Assembly (NCBI RefSeq): GCF_900141705.1
Contig: NZ_FQYM01000014.1
Span: forward strand, 1-64,000
DNA from: Fibrobacter sp. UWP2
GTDB taxonomy: Bacteria > Fibrobacterota > Fibrobacteria > Fibrobacterales > Fibrobacteraceae
DNA: 64,000 nt
Reading direction: 5' to 3'
The notes under the pieces are model-generated. The model saw nothing but the letters and a program-made list of their open reading frames with translations. It was not told the origin of the DNA and did no database searches. This document shows, in pieces, positions 1 through 9,646 of the stretch. The position numbers and the translations under genes were made by a program. Position 1 is the first letter of the stretch, and each line of letters opens with the position of its first letter.

Positions 1-136
1 TTGTGTTTGATTTGTGGTTATTTCAAATCTAAAAATTGGAACATCCTATTTTTTTACCCCCTTAGTGGAATTTGCGAAAGAAAATATACGTTACCTTTTG
101 CCGTGGTTTAGGATGTTTAAACTAAGAGGTAAACAC

Positions 137-1228
137 ATGAAAAAACTGATTGGCCTGATGGCCGTAGTCTCCCTGGTGGCTTGCTCCGAATCGACCGATC
201 CAGCTACCGCCGCTTCAAATTTTGGTGCTGCCGCTAACCAAGGCACTAACCAAGGAACCGATCAAGGTACCGGCACGCAAAACCAGAACCCGTGCACGAC
301 CGATGCCCAGGGCGCAGCTTTGGTTTTTGACGCCGCGACCAATCTTTGCTTTAACCAGGTCACAAGAAAGTATTATAACCCGACGACCGGTTTTTATGTT
401 GACCCGGCTACGGGCATTCCTCTCCAGTCCAGCAGCTCTGTGGCTCAGGTTCCGATGTCTGAAACTGTCATTGACCCCTATGCTGGCATGAGCTCTTCTT
501 CTGTAGCCCCGATTGGCCCTGCCTCTTCGTCTGCTGTAGCTCCGGCCTCCTCCTCCTCTTCGCAGACTGTTGCTCCGAAGTCCAGTGCCGCGACGGTAGT
601 AAAATCTTCTTCGTCCGTAGCTGTTGACGACGGCAAGTTCAAACTGGAATTGTGGGACGGCGCCGCTGGCGAAGCCCAGGTGCAGACCGGCAACAAGACC
701 GGAGGCTGGTGGTACAGCTACGGTAACGACGGTTCCGAGATTACATGGGGTGCCGCAGTGGGCGATGAATACGACGATGGTTCCATGGCTCCTGTAGTGG
801 CCGCATGTAGCGGTGTTTGCGGTGACTACGTCATTGGCGGAACCGACGAATATCCGTACCTCGGTTTTGGCTTTGGCTATGCCAAGGCGAATACGACTAC
901 GGGTGATGCCACTGCCATTAAGGGCATTTGCGTTACCTACACCTATTCGGGTGATGCCACGTTCGCCATTGAACTTGGTTTGACCACGGCTCAAGAGAAC
1001 AAGCTTGGCAGTGCCCTCCCGATGGTTGAATTGCCGGCGGGTACCAAGAAGACGCTTGATTTCTCTTGGACCGATTTTGTTCAGCCGACTTGGGCAACTA
1101 CGACCATGACCGGTGCCAATGCCGCCAAGCAGTTGTCTTCCATCAAGTTCAAGTTTGCAGACCCCAAGGCTGGCGATACGGGCTCCTTCGCGGTCTACAA
1201 GATTGGTCCTCAGGGTTCCTGCAACTAA
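137..1228 (+). CDS. Ser-linker lipoprotein with C-terminal CBM-like beta-sandwich
   Basis: Predicted 363-residue lipoprotein. The start at 137 is chosen over an earlier in-frame start because AAGAGGT lies 6 bases upstream and it begins a clean signal peptide ending in the lipobox LVAC (Cys16). Residues about 95-165 are a low-complexity linker made of SSSS, AVAP and ASSSS runs, as in many Fibrobacter surface proteins. The C-terminal ~200 residues (from the LELWDG stretch) are rich in Trp, Gly and beta-prone segments, with paired Cys, and resemble the CBM11-like modules of the GH5 cellulase at 46.4 kb. I infer an outer-membrane lipoprotein that displays a carbohydrate-binding domain. No catalytic domain is visible. 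It stands alone, with a terminator directly behind it. Confidence 0.75.
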   Translation: MKKLIGLMAVVSLVACSESTDPATAASNFGAAANQGTNQGTDQGTGTQNQNPCTTDAQGAALVFDAATNLCFNQVTRKYYNPTTGFYVDPATGIPLQSSSSVAQVPMSETVIDPYAGMSSSSVAPIGPASSSAVAPASSSSSQTVAPKSSAATVVKSSSSVAVDDGKFKLELWDGAAGEAQVQTGNKTGGWWYSYGNDGSEITWGAAVGDEYDDGSMAPVVAACSGVCGDYVIGGTDEYPYLGFGFGYAKANTTTGDATAIKGICVTYTYSGDATFAIELGLTTAQENKLGSALPMVELPAGTKKTLDFSWTDFVQPTWATTTMTGANAAKQLSSIKFKFADPKAGDTGSFAVYKIGPQGSCN

Positions 1229-1251
1229 TCCCTGCTTACAGGTTAAAAAAA

Positions 1252-1277
1252 GGTCCCGCATGGCGGGGCTTTTTTTT
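1252..1277 (+). terminator. Rho-independent terminator
   Basis: CCCGC/GCGGG stem around an ATG loop, followed by eight T. It lies 23 bases after the lipoprotein stop codon. Confidence 0.8.
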
Positions 1278-1286
1278 ATGCGCTAT

Positions 1287-2171
1287 TTACTTGAATCGCT
1301 TGCAAAAGCTGCAGGTTTTGCAAAGGGGGTGACGCAGCTCGTGCTTTTGGAACCCTTCGCGGAGGTTTGCGGCGAGCGGGCTCTCGAGAATCTCAAGAAG
1401 GCTTTGTTCCTGGATGCGCCCGAGGAGTATCTGCCCTCCGTGATCGAGGCAACAGGCGACTACGCGTCCGTCGTGTAGAATGCCGCAGTGCGTGTCGAGG
1501 GCGAGGCATGTCCCCCTGGCCGAAACTCCGCTTTGGACCGTTCCGCTTGCTGGCGCTACGGGCCACTCGAACCGGCTATCTTCGTGCAGGTAGAGCCTGC
1601 CCGTGACCTCAAAGCTCTTGTGGCGGCTGCAAAAGTGCCCCGGCTCCACCTGCGTCCCGAATGCTTTGTTGACCTGTTCCAGCATATAGCGGTTCCATGC
1701 GGAAGCCATGTCGTCGCCCACGTTCCAAAGGCGCAGGTTGATGTACAAGTCGGGCCGCGCCATGAGGGCGATGCGGCAAAAGTCGAGTACATTTTGTAAA
1801 TGCCCCGTGGCCTCCGCCTGCGGGAGTTCTGCATAGGCGTGCGTCGAAAAGTTCACTTGGCGTACGGCGGGGCTTTGCAAAATGTGGTGCCCGCAGCGTG
1901 CAACGGTTGTGCCATTGGTGGTGAGGTTCAGTTTGAGCTTGGTGTGTTCCAGTTTTTTGACGTAGTGCGCGAATCCAGGGTGGAACGTGGGTTCGCCCAG
2001 CACGTGGAAGTACACGTTTTGCGCCCCGACCTGCTCGGCGCCTTCAATGCACTTTTCAAAGAGTCCCGAGGGCATGAAAGTGCGGCGTTCCGCTCCGGTG
2101 GCGACTCCGCAGGGGCAAAAACTGCAATGCAGGTTACATACGTCTGTAATTTCGATATAGACGCTGTTCAT
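1287..2171 (-). CDS. Radical SAM/SPASM domain protein
   Basis: 294-residue radical SAM enzyme. The N-terminus carries the CxxxCxxC cluster motif in CNLHCSFC (Cys12, Cys16, Cys19), which binds the SAM-cleaving 4Fe-4S cluster. The C-terminus has a Cys-rich SPASM-like segment (CCLDHGG, then CKTCSFCKRF) expected to hold a second Fe-S cluster. The open frame extends upstream, but the start at 2171 sits directly before the radical SAM motif and 8 bases after the rdgB stop, which fits translational coupling. The substrate cannot be read from sequence; SPASM relatives modify peptides or act as dehydrogenases. There is no precursor peptide gene beside it, so a maturase role is unsupported. Confidence 0.85.
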   Translation of the reverse strand: MNSVYIEITDVCNLHCSFCPCGVATGAERRTFMPSGLFEKCIEGAEQVGAQNVYFHVLGEPTFHPGFAHYVKKLEHTKLKLNLTTNGTTVARCGHHILQSPAVRQVNFSTHAYAELPQAEATGHLQNVLDFCRIALMARPDLYINLRLWNVGDDMASAWNRYMLEQVNKAFGTQVEPGHFCSRHKSFEVTGRLYLHEDSRFEWPVAPASGTVQSGVSARGTCLALDTHCGILHDGRVVACCLDHGGQILLGRIQEQSLLEILESPLAANLREGFQKHELRHPLCKTCSFCKRFK

Positions 2172-2179
2172 TGTCGGTG

Positions 2180-2806
2180 CTATTTCCCGAGCGTTTTTTT
2201 CAATGCCCGGATGGCGTTGCCTCGGTGGCTGATGAGTTTCTTTTCTTCGAGTTCCATTTGGGCGAAGGTGCGGGTTTCGCCCTCGGGTACAAACAACGGG
2301 TCGTAACCGAAGCCCATGTCGCCGACGGGTGCATGATTGATATTGCCGCGGCACTCTCCCTCGTAAATGAGCGGGTCGGTGATGACGAGCTTGCCGTCGG
2401 CGGCAGGTTCCACCTTTTGGTACGAGAGGGCGCAAAAGTAGCGTGCCCTGCGGTCCTCGATGCCGTCGAGCTTGGCGAGCAGTTTGTCGTTGTTGGCACC
2501 GTCATTGCCGTGGCCACCGGCATAGCGGGCGCTGTAGATTCCCGGTTCGCCGTTCAAGGCTAACACTTCCAGACCCGAGTCGTCGGCGAGGACGGTAGCC
2601 TCGATACCGCGGGCGGCAAGCCACTTGGCGGTGGTATTCGATTTGATGATGGCGTTTTCGGCAAAGGTCTTGCCGTCTTCCACGATGTCGCCGTCAAAGC
2701 CGATGTCTTTGAGAGTCTTGAATTCGTAATGGTCCGTGCCCAAAATGTGGGCGAAGTCCCTGATTTTCCCAGCGCTGCCGGTAGCGATAACAAATAAATG
2801 CTTCAT
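2180..2806 (-). CDS. rdgB: XTP/dITP diphosphatase (RdgB/HAM1)
   Basis: 208 residues, the usual family length. Removes non-canonical purine nucleotides (dITP, XTP) by hydrolysing them to monophosphate and pyrophosphate in the cytoplasm. Family motifs are present in order: an N-terminal ATGSAGK loop (Ser where Asn is more usual), TFAENA, the LADDSGLEV metal site, GIYSARYAG, the FGYDPLF segment and a terminal SHRGNA. It is first of a close minus-strand pair with the radical SAM gene 8 bases downstream. The TM2 gene lies 29 bases upstream. Confidence 0.95.
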   Translation of the reverse strand: MKHLFVIATGSAGKIRDFAHILGTDHYEFKTLKDIGFDGDIVEDGKTFAENAIIKSNTTAKWLAARGIEATVLADDSGLEVLALNGEPGIYSARYAGGHGNDGANNDKLLAKLDGIEDRRARYFCALSYQKVEPAADGKLVITDPLIYEGECRGNINHAPVGDMGFGYDPLFVPEGETRTFAQMELEEKKLISHRGNAIRALKKTLGK

Positions 2807-2835
2807 TATTTAGCGGTTGGTGATTTGTTTACTAT

Positions 2836-3027
2836 TTAATAATGTTCCGGTTTCATGACGATTAAGATGGCGTCGACGACAACGCCTACGCCGCACAGGC
2901 CCGCGGTGCAGAGCCACAGGATGCCTGTCCAGATTTTTCCTTCGTAAAAGCGGTGTAAGCCCAAGTAGCCCAGCAAAATGCAGAGGGCAAGGGCTATCCA
3001 TTTGTTGTGTTCACCTTCGGCTGGCAT
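2836..3027 (-). CDS. TM2 domain membrane protein
   Basis: 63-residue protein with two hydrophobic segments (residues about 10-28 and 33-55) separated by the short HRFYEGK turn, the hallmark of the TM2 family. A GGAGT ribosome site precedes the ATG by 5 bases. TM2 proteins are small inner-membrane proteins of unknown function. It lies upstream of rdgB on the same strand and could share its transcript. Confidence 0.85.
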   Translation of the reverse strand: MPAEGEHNKWIALALCILLGYLGLHRFYEGKIWTGILWLCTAGLCGVGVVVDAILIVMKPEHY

Positions 3028-3072
3028 AGAGACTCCTTTGCTTTGGTGTGAATATAAAAAATTTCCTGTTGG

Positions 3073-4011
3073 TTAAACACCCAAAGACGATGCTTCTGTT
3101 ACCTCAAATATTTTTTTGTAATCGTTTAACCGCTTGCTTTTCATGATCTGCTTGTGGAGCTTTGCCGGGAGTGCCGTTTGGAATTCCCAAAAGGCGTGCA
3201 TACGGTTGAGAATCTGGTTTTCTTCGGGGCAAAGGCGAGTCGCGTCGTCTAAAAATCCCTGGTGCATTTTTAGGATGGCCAAAAGCCGCTCTTCGGCGCT
3301 CCATGGGCGCCCGCTCATGTATTCGGCGGCGAGGGTCGGCTGGGCGAGCAGCCCTCGGCCAATCATGACACCTGAGAGTTTCGGGTATTTCGTTTTAAAG
3401 GCGTGGATTTGCCCAATGTTTTGAATATCGCCGTTAAAAATCAGCGGGTGCTTGCATTGCTCGTAGAATAGTTCAAAGGCCTGCATGTCGAGAGCCCCCT
3501 TGTACTGCTGCCGCCCGAGGCGTGGGTGCAACGTGATGTGCTTTAGGGGTATGTTGTTTAAAACAGGGAGCAGTTGCAAACCCTCGCCATCATGATCCAA
3601 GCCAAGACGCATTTTTATGGAAAAATGAATGTGGTTCAGTTTGTTTATTTTGTCTGCAATCTGTTTGACTATGTCGGGGTGGGGTAGCATTCCCGAACCG
3701 CGACCGTGCCCGGTTTGCATGGGGTAGGGGCATCCCAGGTTCAGGTCGATTTCGGTAAAACCTGCTTGTTCTAGAGATTTGACGAGTTTTTGGAATTCGT
3801 CGGGCCCGCTAAAAATGATTTGCGGAACGGTATGGGTAGAGGGGTTGTTCTCGGGGAGGGCGTCTTTTAGGTCGCGCGGGCGGGGTTCCCCCTTTTGCAG
3901 CCTGATGAAGGGTGTGTAGTAATGCTCGATGCCGCCGATGTGCCGTGCGAGATTTTCGCGGTAGATGGCGTCGGTATAACCTTGGATGGGGGCAAGAAGC
4001 AGGGGGAGCAT
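3073..4011 (-). CDS. tRNA-dihydrouridine synthase
   Basis: 312-residue flavoenzyme that reduces uridines in tRNA to dihydrouridine. It begins with the LLLAPIQGYTD strand typical of Dus proteins. It has DLNLGCPYP carrying the conserved catalytic Cys, a SIKMRLG phosphate/FMN strand, HPRLGRQQYKG, FNGDI, and GVMIGRGLL near the FMN phosphate site. It is not possible to place it firmly as DusA, B or C. An AGGAG site lies just one base before the ATG, an unusually short gap. Only 35 bases separate it from the divergent AlgX-like gene, so both promoters must be packed there. Confidence 0.9.
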   Translation of the reverse strand: MLPLLLAPIQGYTDAIYRENLARHIGGIEHYYTPFIRLQKGEPRPRDLKDALPENNPSTHTVPQIIFSGPDEFQKLVKSLEQAGFTEIDLNLGCPYPMQTGHGRGSGMLPHPDIVKQIADKINKLNHIHFSIKMRLGLDHDGEGLQLLPVLNNIPLKHITLHPRLGRQQYKGALDMQAFELFYEQCKHPLIFNGDIQNIGQIHAFKTKYPKLSGVMIGRGLLAQPTLAAEYMSGRPWSAEERLLAILKMHQGFLDDATRLCPEENQILNRMHAFWEFQTALPAKLHKQIMKSKRLNDYKKIFEVTEASSLGV

Positions 4012-4046
4012 ACTCCTAAAAAATACAAAATGCTATTTTGACTGGT

Positions 4047-6065
4047 ATGAAGACGAATTATGTGCAATATAGCTTGGCGGCCTTCTCGTTGGGCCTGATT
4101 TCCCTGGGACTCTTGTCGTGCGCGTCGGGTGGCGCTGCCGAAAAGGCTCCGGCAAACGACGTTCCTCCCGCGGTGCAGGCGGTGAGTGCCGAGGCGGCGC
4201 AGCTTCCCATGGTCAATGTGCCCTCGACGACGTTTGAGTTGCGCATGATTGACGCCACGCACGAAGTGCGCGTGATAGAAAAGCCGACGCTTGCGGCTCT
4301 AGATTTTGCAGCCTACTACGCGAACCCGATTCGCCTTGCGGGCAAGGATGAAAAACCCGAGAACTACCAGGGAACGATGGCGGGGGCGAAGATTGCCGAG
4401 TACCCGTTCCCCATGCTCGATTCCATTTCGGAATTCCAGCCGACTTCGGTGACGACGGTTGTGCCCGTCGTGTGGGAACCGTTCTCCAAGATGCTCTACA
4501 CGCAAACCGGTTCCGACACGCTTGCACAGGTGTTGAATGCCGTGGAGGCGGTCAAGTGGAACGAACCCGAGGTGTTCCGTGCCTTCCAGATGGTGACCCG
4601 CCTGTGGGGCGTGCCCGTCGCAGGTTCCCCCGATGGGGCCTCGGCGAAGGTGGAATGGTGGGTCGAGGTGATGCCAGCTGTTTGGACGAACCGCGCTCCG
4701 TTCTATGGAAAACTGAAGTTCGCGTCGTCGGGCGAGACTGCCGAAATCTTGAACTTTTACTTGACGGGTGAATTGAACGCCGAAGACGCCATGAACTGGG
4801 CGCGCACGCTCTCTTCGTACTGGTACCCGACTTTGAATACCGACTTGGAACCGCATACGCCGGGCGATGTCTGGCCTGCCGGTACGCGTAACAAGCCGTT
4901 CGCCGTGATGCGCGGGAACCCGATGGGGACGCCCATGTGGGTCGCCTTTGAAGTTCCCGCGTTTGCCATGAGCGACGAGGCCCTGTGGGCAAAGCGCAAG
5001 GCCGATTCGCTGGCGGCCGCGGGCGAGGTCGTCCCGGTGAACAGAAACCTCGATACCAGTTCTGCATTCAGGCTCGAGACTTTGGCTGCCATGGAGAACA
5101 GCTGCCCCGCCAATGCCGAAACCCAAAAGTTCCGCGAAGCGCTCGCAAAGCAGATGGCGAAACTCCCCAAGGAGCAAAACGCCTGGGCTGCGGTGGATGC
5201 CAAGGGCAAACCCTCCGCCGAAAAGTTCCTCTGGTTCCGTCGCAACGCCAACTACTTGCTGGCCGACAAAATCAGTGCGCAGGATAGCCTTCACAATCCG
5301 CTGCCGCGCATGGTGGAGCTCAAGCAGTACTTGGATTCCCTCGGGATTCAGTTATTGGTGGTCCCTGTCCCGGTGAAGGAGGAAGTCTATGCCGACAAGC
5401 TTGTGCCGGGCACCCGCGCCGACTTGTGCGTAAACGTGAACGGTCGTGAATTCATTCGCGAATTGCTCTCGGCGGGCATCGATGTTTTGGATTTGTACCC
5501 GGCCCTGATGGCCGCCCGCGCGGCTGACGAGCCTCCGCATTACAGCTACCAGCGCTACGATACGCACTGGGCGCTTCCCGGTATGCTCGCTGCCATGGAA
5601 CAGCTGGCCACGCGCGTCACGCAGTATTCCTGGTACGCCGAGTCCGGCGCGCAACCAGGAAGCCTCGTGATGAAGGATACCGTTACCCTCCGCGAGGGTG
5701 ACCTGGTCGCCCACCTCCCGGATGCCGAAAAGTCCAAGTATACCGCCGACACGCTTGCTGTGATGAAGGTCTACAAGGGTGATGCCGCTTACAAGGGAGG
5801 CAAGAATGCCCCGATCCTTTTGATGGGCGACTCCTTTACCGGCGTGTTCGAGTCGGTGGATCAAAAAAGCGGCGGTCCGGGCTCACTTTTGGCCTATGCC
5901 ACCGGCCTCGACGTGCAGGTGGCGACGAGCTGGGGCGGCGGTCCCGGAGTCCGTAGCCGCATGATGAAAATGCAAAAAGACTTGGCCGCCAAGCGTCTGG
6001 TAATCTACATGATGACGGCACGCGACTTTTGGCAGAGCCCCATGGAATGGGACGCCTTGAGGTAA
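4047..6065 (+). CDS. AlgX/AlgJ-like SGNH lipoprotein
   Basis: 672 residues. The signal peptide ends in LLSC (Cys25), so it is a predicted lipoprotein. The C-terminal half matches the AlgX/AlgJ/DHHW group: a conserved DTHW motif supplies Asp and His, and a GDSF motif late in the chain supplies the Ser, giving an SGNH-type triad. In alginate systems such proteins add O-acetyl groups to polysaccharide in the periplasm. There is no MBOAT (AlgI) partner in the window, so acetyl supply is unexplained. The start is the in-frame ATG before the signal peptide; no ribosome site is visible. The next gene starts directly after its stop, implying co-expression. It opens the 4.0-16.6 kb cluster. Confidence 0.75.
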   Translation: MKTNYVQYSLAAFSLGLISLGLLSCASGGAAEKAPANDVPPAVQAVSAEAAQLPMVNVPSTTFELRMIDATHEVRVIEKPTLAALDFAAYYANPIRLAGKDEKPENYQGTMAGAKIAEYPFPMLDSISEFQPTSVTTVVPVVWEPFSKMLYTQTGSDTLAQVLNAVEAVKWNEPEVFRAFQMVTRLWGVPVAGSPDGASAKVEWWVEVMPAVWTNRAPFYGKLKFASSGETAEILNFYLTGELNAEDAMNWARTLSSYWYPTLNTDLEPHTPGDVWPAGTRNKPFAVMRGNPMGTPMWVAFEVPAFAMSDEALWAKRKADSLAAAGEVVPVNRNLDTSSAFRLETLAAMENSCPANAETQKFREALAKQMAKLPKEQNAWAAVDAKGKPSAEKFLWFRRNANYLLADKISAQDSLHNPLPRMVELKQYLDSLGIQLLVVPVPVKEEVYADKLVPGTRADLCVNVNGREFIRELLSAGIDVLDLYPALMAARAADEPPHYSYQRYDTHWALPGMLAAMEQLATRVTQYSWYAESGAQPGSLVMKDTVTLREGDLVAHLPDAEKSKYTADTLAVMKVYKGDAAYKGGKNAPILLMGDSFTGVFESVDQKSGGPGSLLAYATGLDVQVATSWGGGPGVRSRMMKMQKDLAAKRLVIYMMTARDFWQSPMEWDALR

Positions 6066-6824
6066 ATGCGGATCCTGAAGAAATTCTTTTGGCCTGTGTT
6101 CACCGCCCTCGTGGCGGTGGCGCTTACGCTTGTGCTGTGGAGCGGTCGCGAAGAGCAAATGAGCTACCGCAAAATGGCGTGTTCCTTTGAAGAGTTGCCT
6201 CTTGGCTGTGTCGATGCGAACGCGGAGTGGCAAACGGGCCTTGCGTTTTTTGACAGCGCGGTGACGGCATCCAAGGATACCTTGCAGTCGCTCAAGAACT
6301 TGCTATGGGAATATTGGGACATTGAATTTGTGGGGGCGGACTCGGCGGCTTCGAGTCGAGAAGTGATTCTCCCTTTGCAGGTATTGAAAACAAAAAAGTC
6401 GGGTTGTATGGGGCTTGCGTGGCTCGCCCTGATGGTGGCCGAGGCGCGGAACTTGCCGCTAAACGCCATCCTTTTGCCGGGGCATGTTTTTTTGCGCTAT
6501 GGCAAAAAGGACGATGGCCGGGGGCAGTTTGGCGTCAAGCCCAAAACCGAGAACCTGGAGCCGAATCGCCGGGGGTATGGCTATACCGACGAAGAATACC
6601 GTGAGAAGTACAAGAATGGCCCGTGGACCGGGCTCGAATTCAAACCGCTGAGCGCAAAGCAGTTCGTGGGGCTGGCCGCCTTCGACATGGGGAACCTCTA
6701 TTTGACTGGGGAACCGCGGCGGGCGCTCACTTGGTACCGCATGGCCGAGGAACTGTTCCCCGTGTATCCGGGCATTGAAGCCAATCAGAATGTGGCGAAA
6801 AGCCTGCTCCCCCAAAGCCTGTAG
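6066..6824 (+). CDS. SirB1/transglutaminase-like periplasmic protein
   Basis: 252 residues. One N-terminal membrane anchor (about residues 8-25), then an extracytoplasmic domain. The stretch KSGCMGLAWLAL followed by GHVFLRY resembles the SirB1 N-terminal/transglutaminase-like core, with candidate catalytic Cys and His. The tail (about 190-250) has TPR-like helices of the kind found after SirB1 domains. The ATG abuts the TAA of the AlgX-like gene with no gap, so translation is probably coupled. Function is unknown; a peptidase or transpeptidase-like activity is possible from the fold. Its position suggests it works with the AlgX-like lipoprotein and perhaps the following lipoproteins. Confidence 0.6.
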   Translation: MRILKKFFWPVFTALVAVALTLVLWSGREEQMSYRKMACSFEELPLGCVDANAEWQTGLAFFDSAVTASKDTLQSLKNLLWEYWDIEFVGADSAASSREVILPLQVLKTKKSGCMGLAWLALMVAEARNLPLNAILLPGHVFLRYGKKDDGRGQFGVKPKTENLEPNRRGYGYTDEEYREKYKNGPWTGLEFKPLSAKQFVGLAAFDMGNLYLTGEPRRALTWYRMAEELFPVYPGIEANQNVAKSLLPQSL

Positions 6825-6865
6825 AGTGTGAAATAGGTATATTGGTTAAAGGAATTTAGAACGAA

Positions 6866-9619
6866 ATGACAAGGTTTTCGGTACAGATTTCTGGGCTCGC
6901 GTTGGCTGCGGGGGCGTTCTTTTTTGGAGCGTGCTCTAATTCTGTATCTCCGTTGGATCCGGGAATCTCGGAAGTTGATTTTGATATAGAGCCGGCGGCT
7001 TTGGATATGTACCGGGTTGCCGCTTCGGGCAAATATGTTTTACTTGGTACTGACGATAAATCGGCCAGGGTTGACGAACGTAATCAAATGCGAGTGAACT
7101 TTGATTACGATTTTGCCATTGGAGCCCACGAAGTGACTTGTGGCGAGTTCAACGACCTGATGCATGCGGAAACAGGCTTGGCGTTGAAATGCGAAGAAAA
7201 ACAGTTGCCGGCATCGAATGTGACTTATTATGATGCCGTTCTTTTTGCCAACGCCCGCAGCAAGGCGGCTTCGTTCGATACCGCTTACACTTACACAAAT
7301 ATTTCTTTGGACAACGAGGGTCATTGTATTGACCTGGAAGGCTTAGCATTCCACCCAGAAGCCGATGCGTTCAGGTTGCCAACAGAGGCGGAGTGGGTGC
7401 TTTCTGCTTTTAATGCATGGAATCCTAAAAAAGATTGGGTCGCTTCCAATTCGTCGCAACGCCCCCATCCCGTATGTACATCTGAGTCGACAACTAAAAA
7501 AAGACCTTGTGATATGGCGGGGAACGTCATGGAATGGGTTAATGACTGGTCGGCGAATTTTAAGGATACGGCTTTAGTTGATTATGTCGGCGCATCCAAT
7601 GGAGGAAGCCTTGGAAAACGGGTGATCAAGGGTGGTAGCTATCAAAGCGATGTTTCTGCGATAAAACTGTACCGTCGTGGCGACGTTTATACGGTGACGT
7701 CGTCTACGCGTGCGGCCTACTTGGGATTTCGCTTGGCATATGGAGCGATTCCTAGTGCCACATGGATGGGGGACAACGGCTCTGTTGCCGAGGTTCGTAT
7801 AAATCTAGTTGCAAATGCAACGACGATTAAAAAATTGACGGGTACATATAAGACAAAGCTGGTTTTCCGTAATGATGTAACCGGGAATTTGGCTTTTGTC
7901 GATTATTCTTGGGGCACTCAAAATGTGACGGAGATTGTCGACACCTTGGATTCTTACCATCCTGATGTATCTCCCGATGGAAATCGTGTCGCTTTTTGCA
8001 CAGGATTGGAAGGTGTTTCTGGGAAATCCTCTTTATATGTGAGGAATCTTGATCGTTCTGGTGGCGATTTGGTGAAACTTGAAGTGGAATCGGCGGCAAT
8101 TCCCCGTTGGCGGGTGTTGGATTCCGGTGATACCGTGATTGTTTATGTAAGCAGTGCGGCGAACAACAAGGATGCTTCCGCTTTTATTCAAACCAGCACA
8201 TGGCAGGTCCCTTTTGCCAATGGGCGGTTCGGTGAACCGCAAAAACTCTTTGATGGCGCTTATCATGGAGGAGTCAGTGAAGATAATCGGCTGGCTGTGA
8301 CTGGGGCCAGGCTGCTGCGCGCGCGCGTGGATGGGCACGATACGGTTTGGTATAACGCTGAACAAGCTTGCAATGCAAGCCTTTCTCAGGATGGTTCTAA
8401 ACGCACCCTGTTCCTGGATTTTGCGGGGGAAACGGGGAGGAATTTTTCACATTTAGATTACGGTGTCCACGAAATGCTGCTGGTTGCCGACAGTGCCGGA
8501 GTCCTTGTTCAGGCGGTTCCGGCTCCAGTAGGCTATAGTTTTGATCATACGGAATGGTCTAGCGAAAAATTGGTATCTGCCACTTTGACCAATGCCAGTG
8601 GAGCCCACGAAGAAGTGGTTTTGGTGAACTTGTACGATAGTTCCGTTACCGAGTTGGTCCATAGTGAAGAACTGTGGCATCCTTGTGTGTGGATCAAAAA
8701 AGAGAAGTCCGCTACGGACGAGAATCCCCTTGATGTAGATAGCGCTGGGGTGTACTACGTTAATGGCGGGACGGACCGTTCAAAAATTCTTCGCTACCGT
8801 ATGGAACTCTTTTGGAAATACAAGGATAAAGCAGAATTGATTGCGTTGGGTTCTTCGCGCATGTCCAATGGCTTTGATCCTTCGTTGTTGAGAGCGGCAG
8901 AGGCCCCGTTGAACTTGTCTTATTTTCCGAATAATTTTTTTGACATATTGCATTTTTACGAAACTTATATACGAAATAATTGCGGAAAACTGAAGTATTT
9001 TATTTTCTCGCTGGATTTGGATTTTTGGAACGAGGTCGAGGACGGCAATTTCTTTAATGATGAGTACAAAAGTTATCCAGGATATGTATACGACATCAAC
9101 CACAATGCTTGGAGAGGCTATAATAGTCAACCTTTATACGATGCCGCACATGCTGGCCTTGGCGTAGATATATATGAAGCGGTGTTCTTGACGAACCGCA
9201 GCTCGATGTTTATGGAACCAATAGGTTGGGAAGGAGATAATCCGATTGTAGATAAAGACAGTACATGGCTTGATACCTTCCATGCAGCGTACCTTAAAAC
9301 GTTAGTGGCTTTTGAAAAACTGCTAAGCTATGCCGAACAGGATGGGGTGACGATGGTTGGCGTTATCTTCCCACAATCCCCGGGCTACAAAAATACGGGG
9401 GCCTTTGGACGGCATGGGCTTCGTCGTAGTGATGCGGCTTCCATTATGTCCGATATTCAAAAAATAACGCTCCAGTACCCCAGCTTTATTTTAATGGATG
9501 AAAATAAAATGGGAAACCACGATTATAGTGACGATATGGCCCAGGATTGCGATCATTTGGGTTATTTAGGGGCGGCGCATTTTACGCATCGGTTAGATTC
9601 TTTGTTGCAATCTTTGTGA
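6866..9619 (+). CDS. TIGR02171-type lipoprotein, copy 1: FGE-like, beta-propeller and SGNH domains
   Basis: 917-residue lipoprotein (lipobox FGAC, Cys23). Residues about 40-300 form an FGE/SUMF1-like fold: HEVTCGEFN, LPTEAEW, DMAGNVMEWVNDW, KGGS (255-258) and GFRLAYG. The cysteine pair of true formylglycine enzymes is absent after KGGS. Residues about 310-650 have TolB-like propeller features (HPDVSPDGNRVAF). The C-terminus looks like a DltD/SGNH domain: GSSR at 662-665, a GNHDY motif and D894-x-x-H897. This architecture matches the Fibrobacter paralogous family TIGR02171, of unknown function. Two paralogs follow in tandem. I infer an outer-membrane or periplasmic acyl-group enzyme with an embedded binding platform. 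Confidence 0.85.
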   Translation: MTRFSVQISGLALAAGAFFFGACSNSVSPLDPGISEVDFDIEPAALDMYRVAASGKYVLLGTDDKSARVDERNQMRVNFDYDFAIGAHEVTCGEFNDLMHAETGLALKCEEKQLPASNVTYYDAVLFANARSKAASFDTAYTYTNISLDNEGHCIDLEGLAFHPEADAFRLPTEAEWVLSAFNAWNPKKDWVASNSSQRPHPVCTSESTTKKRPCDMAGNVMEWVNDWSANFKDTALVDYVGASNGGSLGKRVIKGGSYQSDVSAIKLYRRGDVYTVTSSTRAAYLGFRLAYGAIPSATWMGDNGSVAEVRINLVANATTIKKLTGTYKTKLVFRNDVTGNLAFVDYSWGTQNVTEIVDTLDSYHPDVSPDGNRVAFCTGLEGVSGKSSLYVRNLDRSGGDLVKLEVESAAIPRWRVLDSGDTVIVYVSSAANNKDASAFIQTSTWQVPFANGRFGEPQKLFDGAYHGGVSEDNRLAVTGARLLRARVDGHDTVWYNAEQACNASLSQDGSKRTLFLDFAGETGRNFSHLDYGVHEMLLVADSAGVLVQAVPAPVGYSFDHTEWSSEKLVSATLTNASGAHEEVVLVNLYDSSVTELVHSEELWHPCVWIKKEKSATDENPLDVDSAGVYYVNGGTDRSKILRYRMELFWKYKDKAELIALGSSRMSNGFDPSLLRAAEAPLNLSYFPNNFFDILHFYETYIRNNCGKLKYFIFSLDLDFWNEVEDGNFFNDEYKSYPGYVYDINHNAWRGYNSQPLYDAAHAGLGVDIYEAVFLTNRSSMFMEPIGWEGDNPIVDKDSTWLDTFHAAYLKTLVAFEKLLSYAEQDGVTMVGVIFPQSPGYKNTGAFGRHGLRRSDAASIMSDIQKITLQYPSFILMDENKMGNHDYSDDMAQDCDHLGYLGAAHFTHRLDSLLQSL

Positions 9620-9646
9620 TGAAAGTTTTTGTAATAAAGTGCTTGT

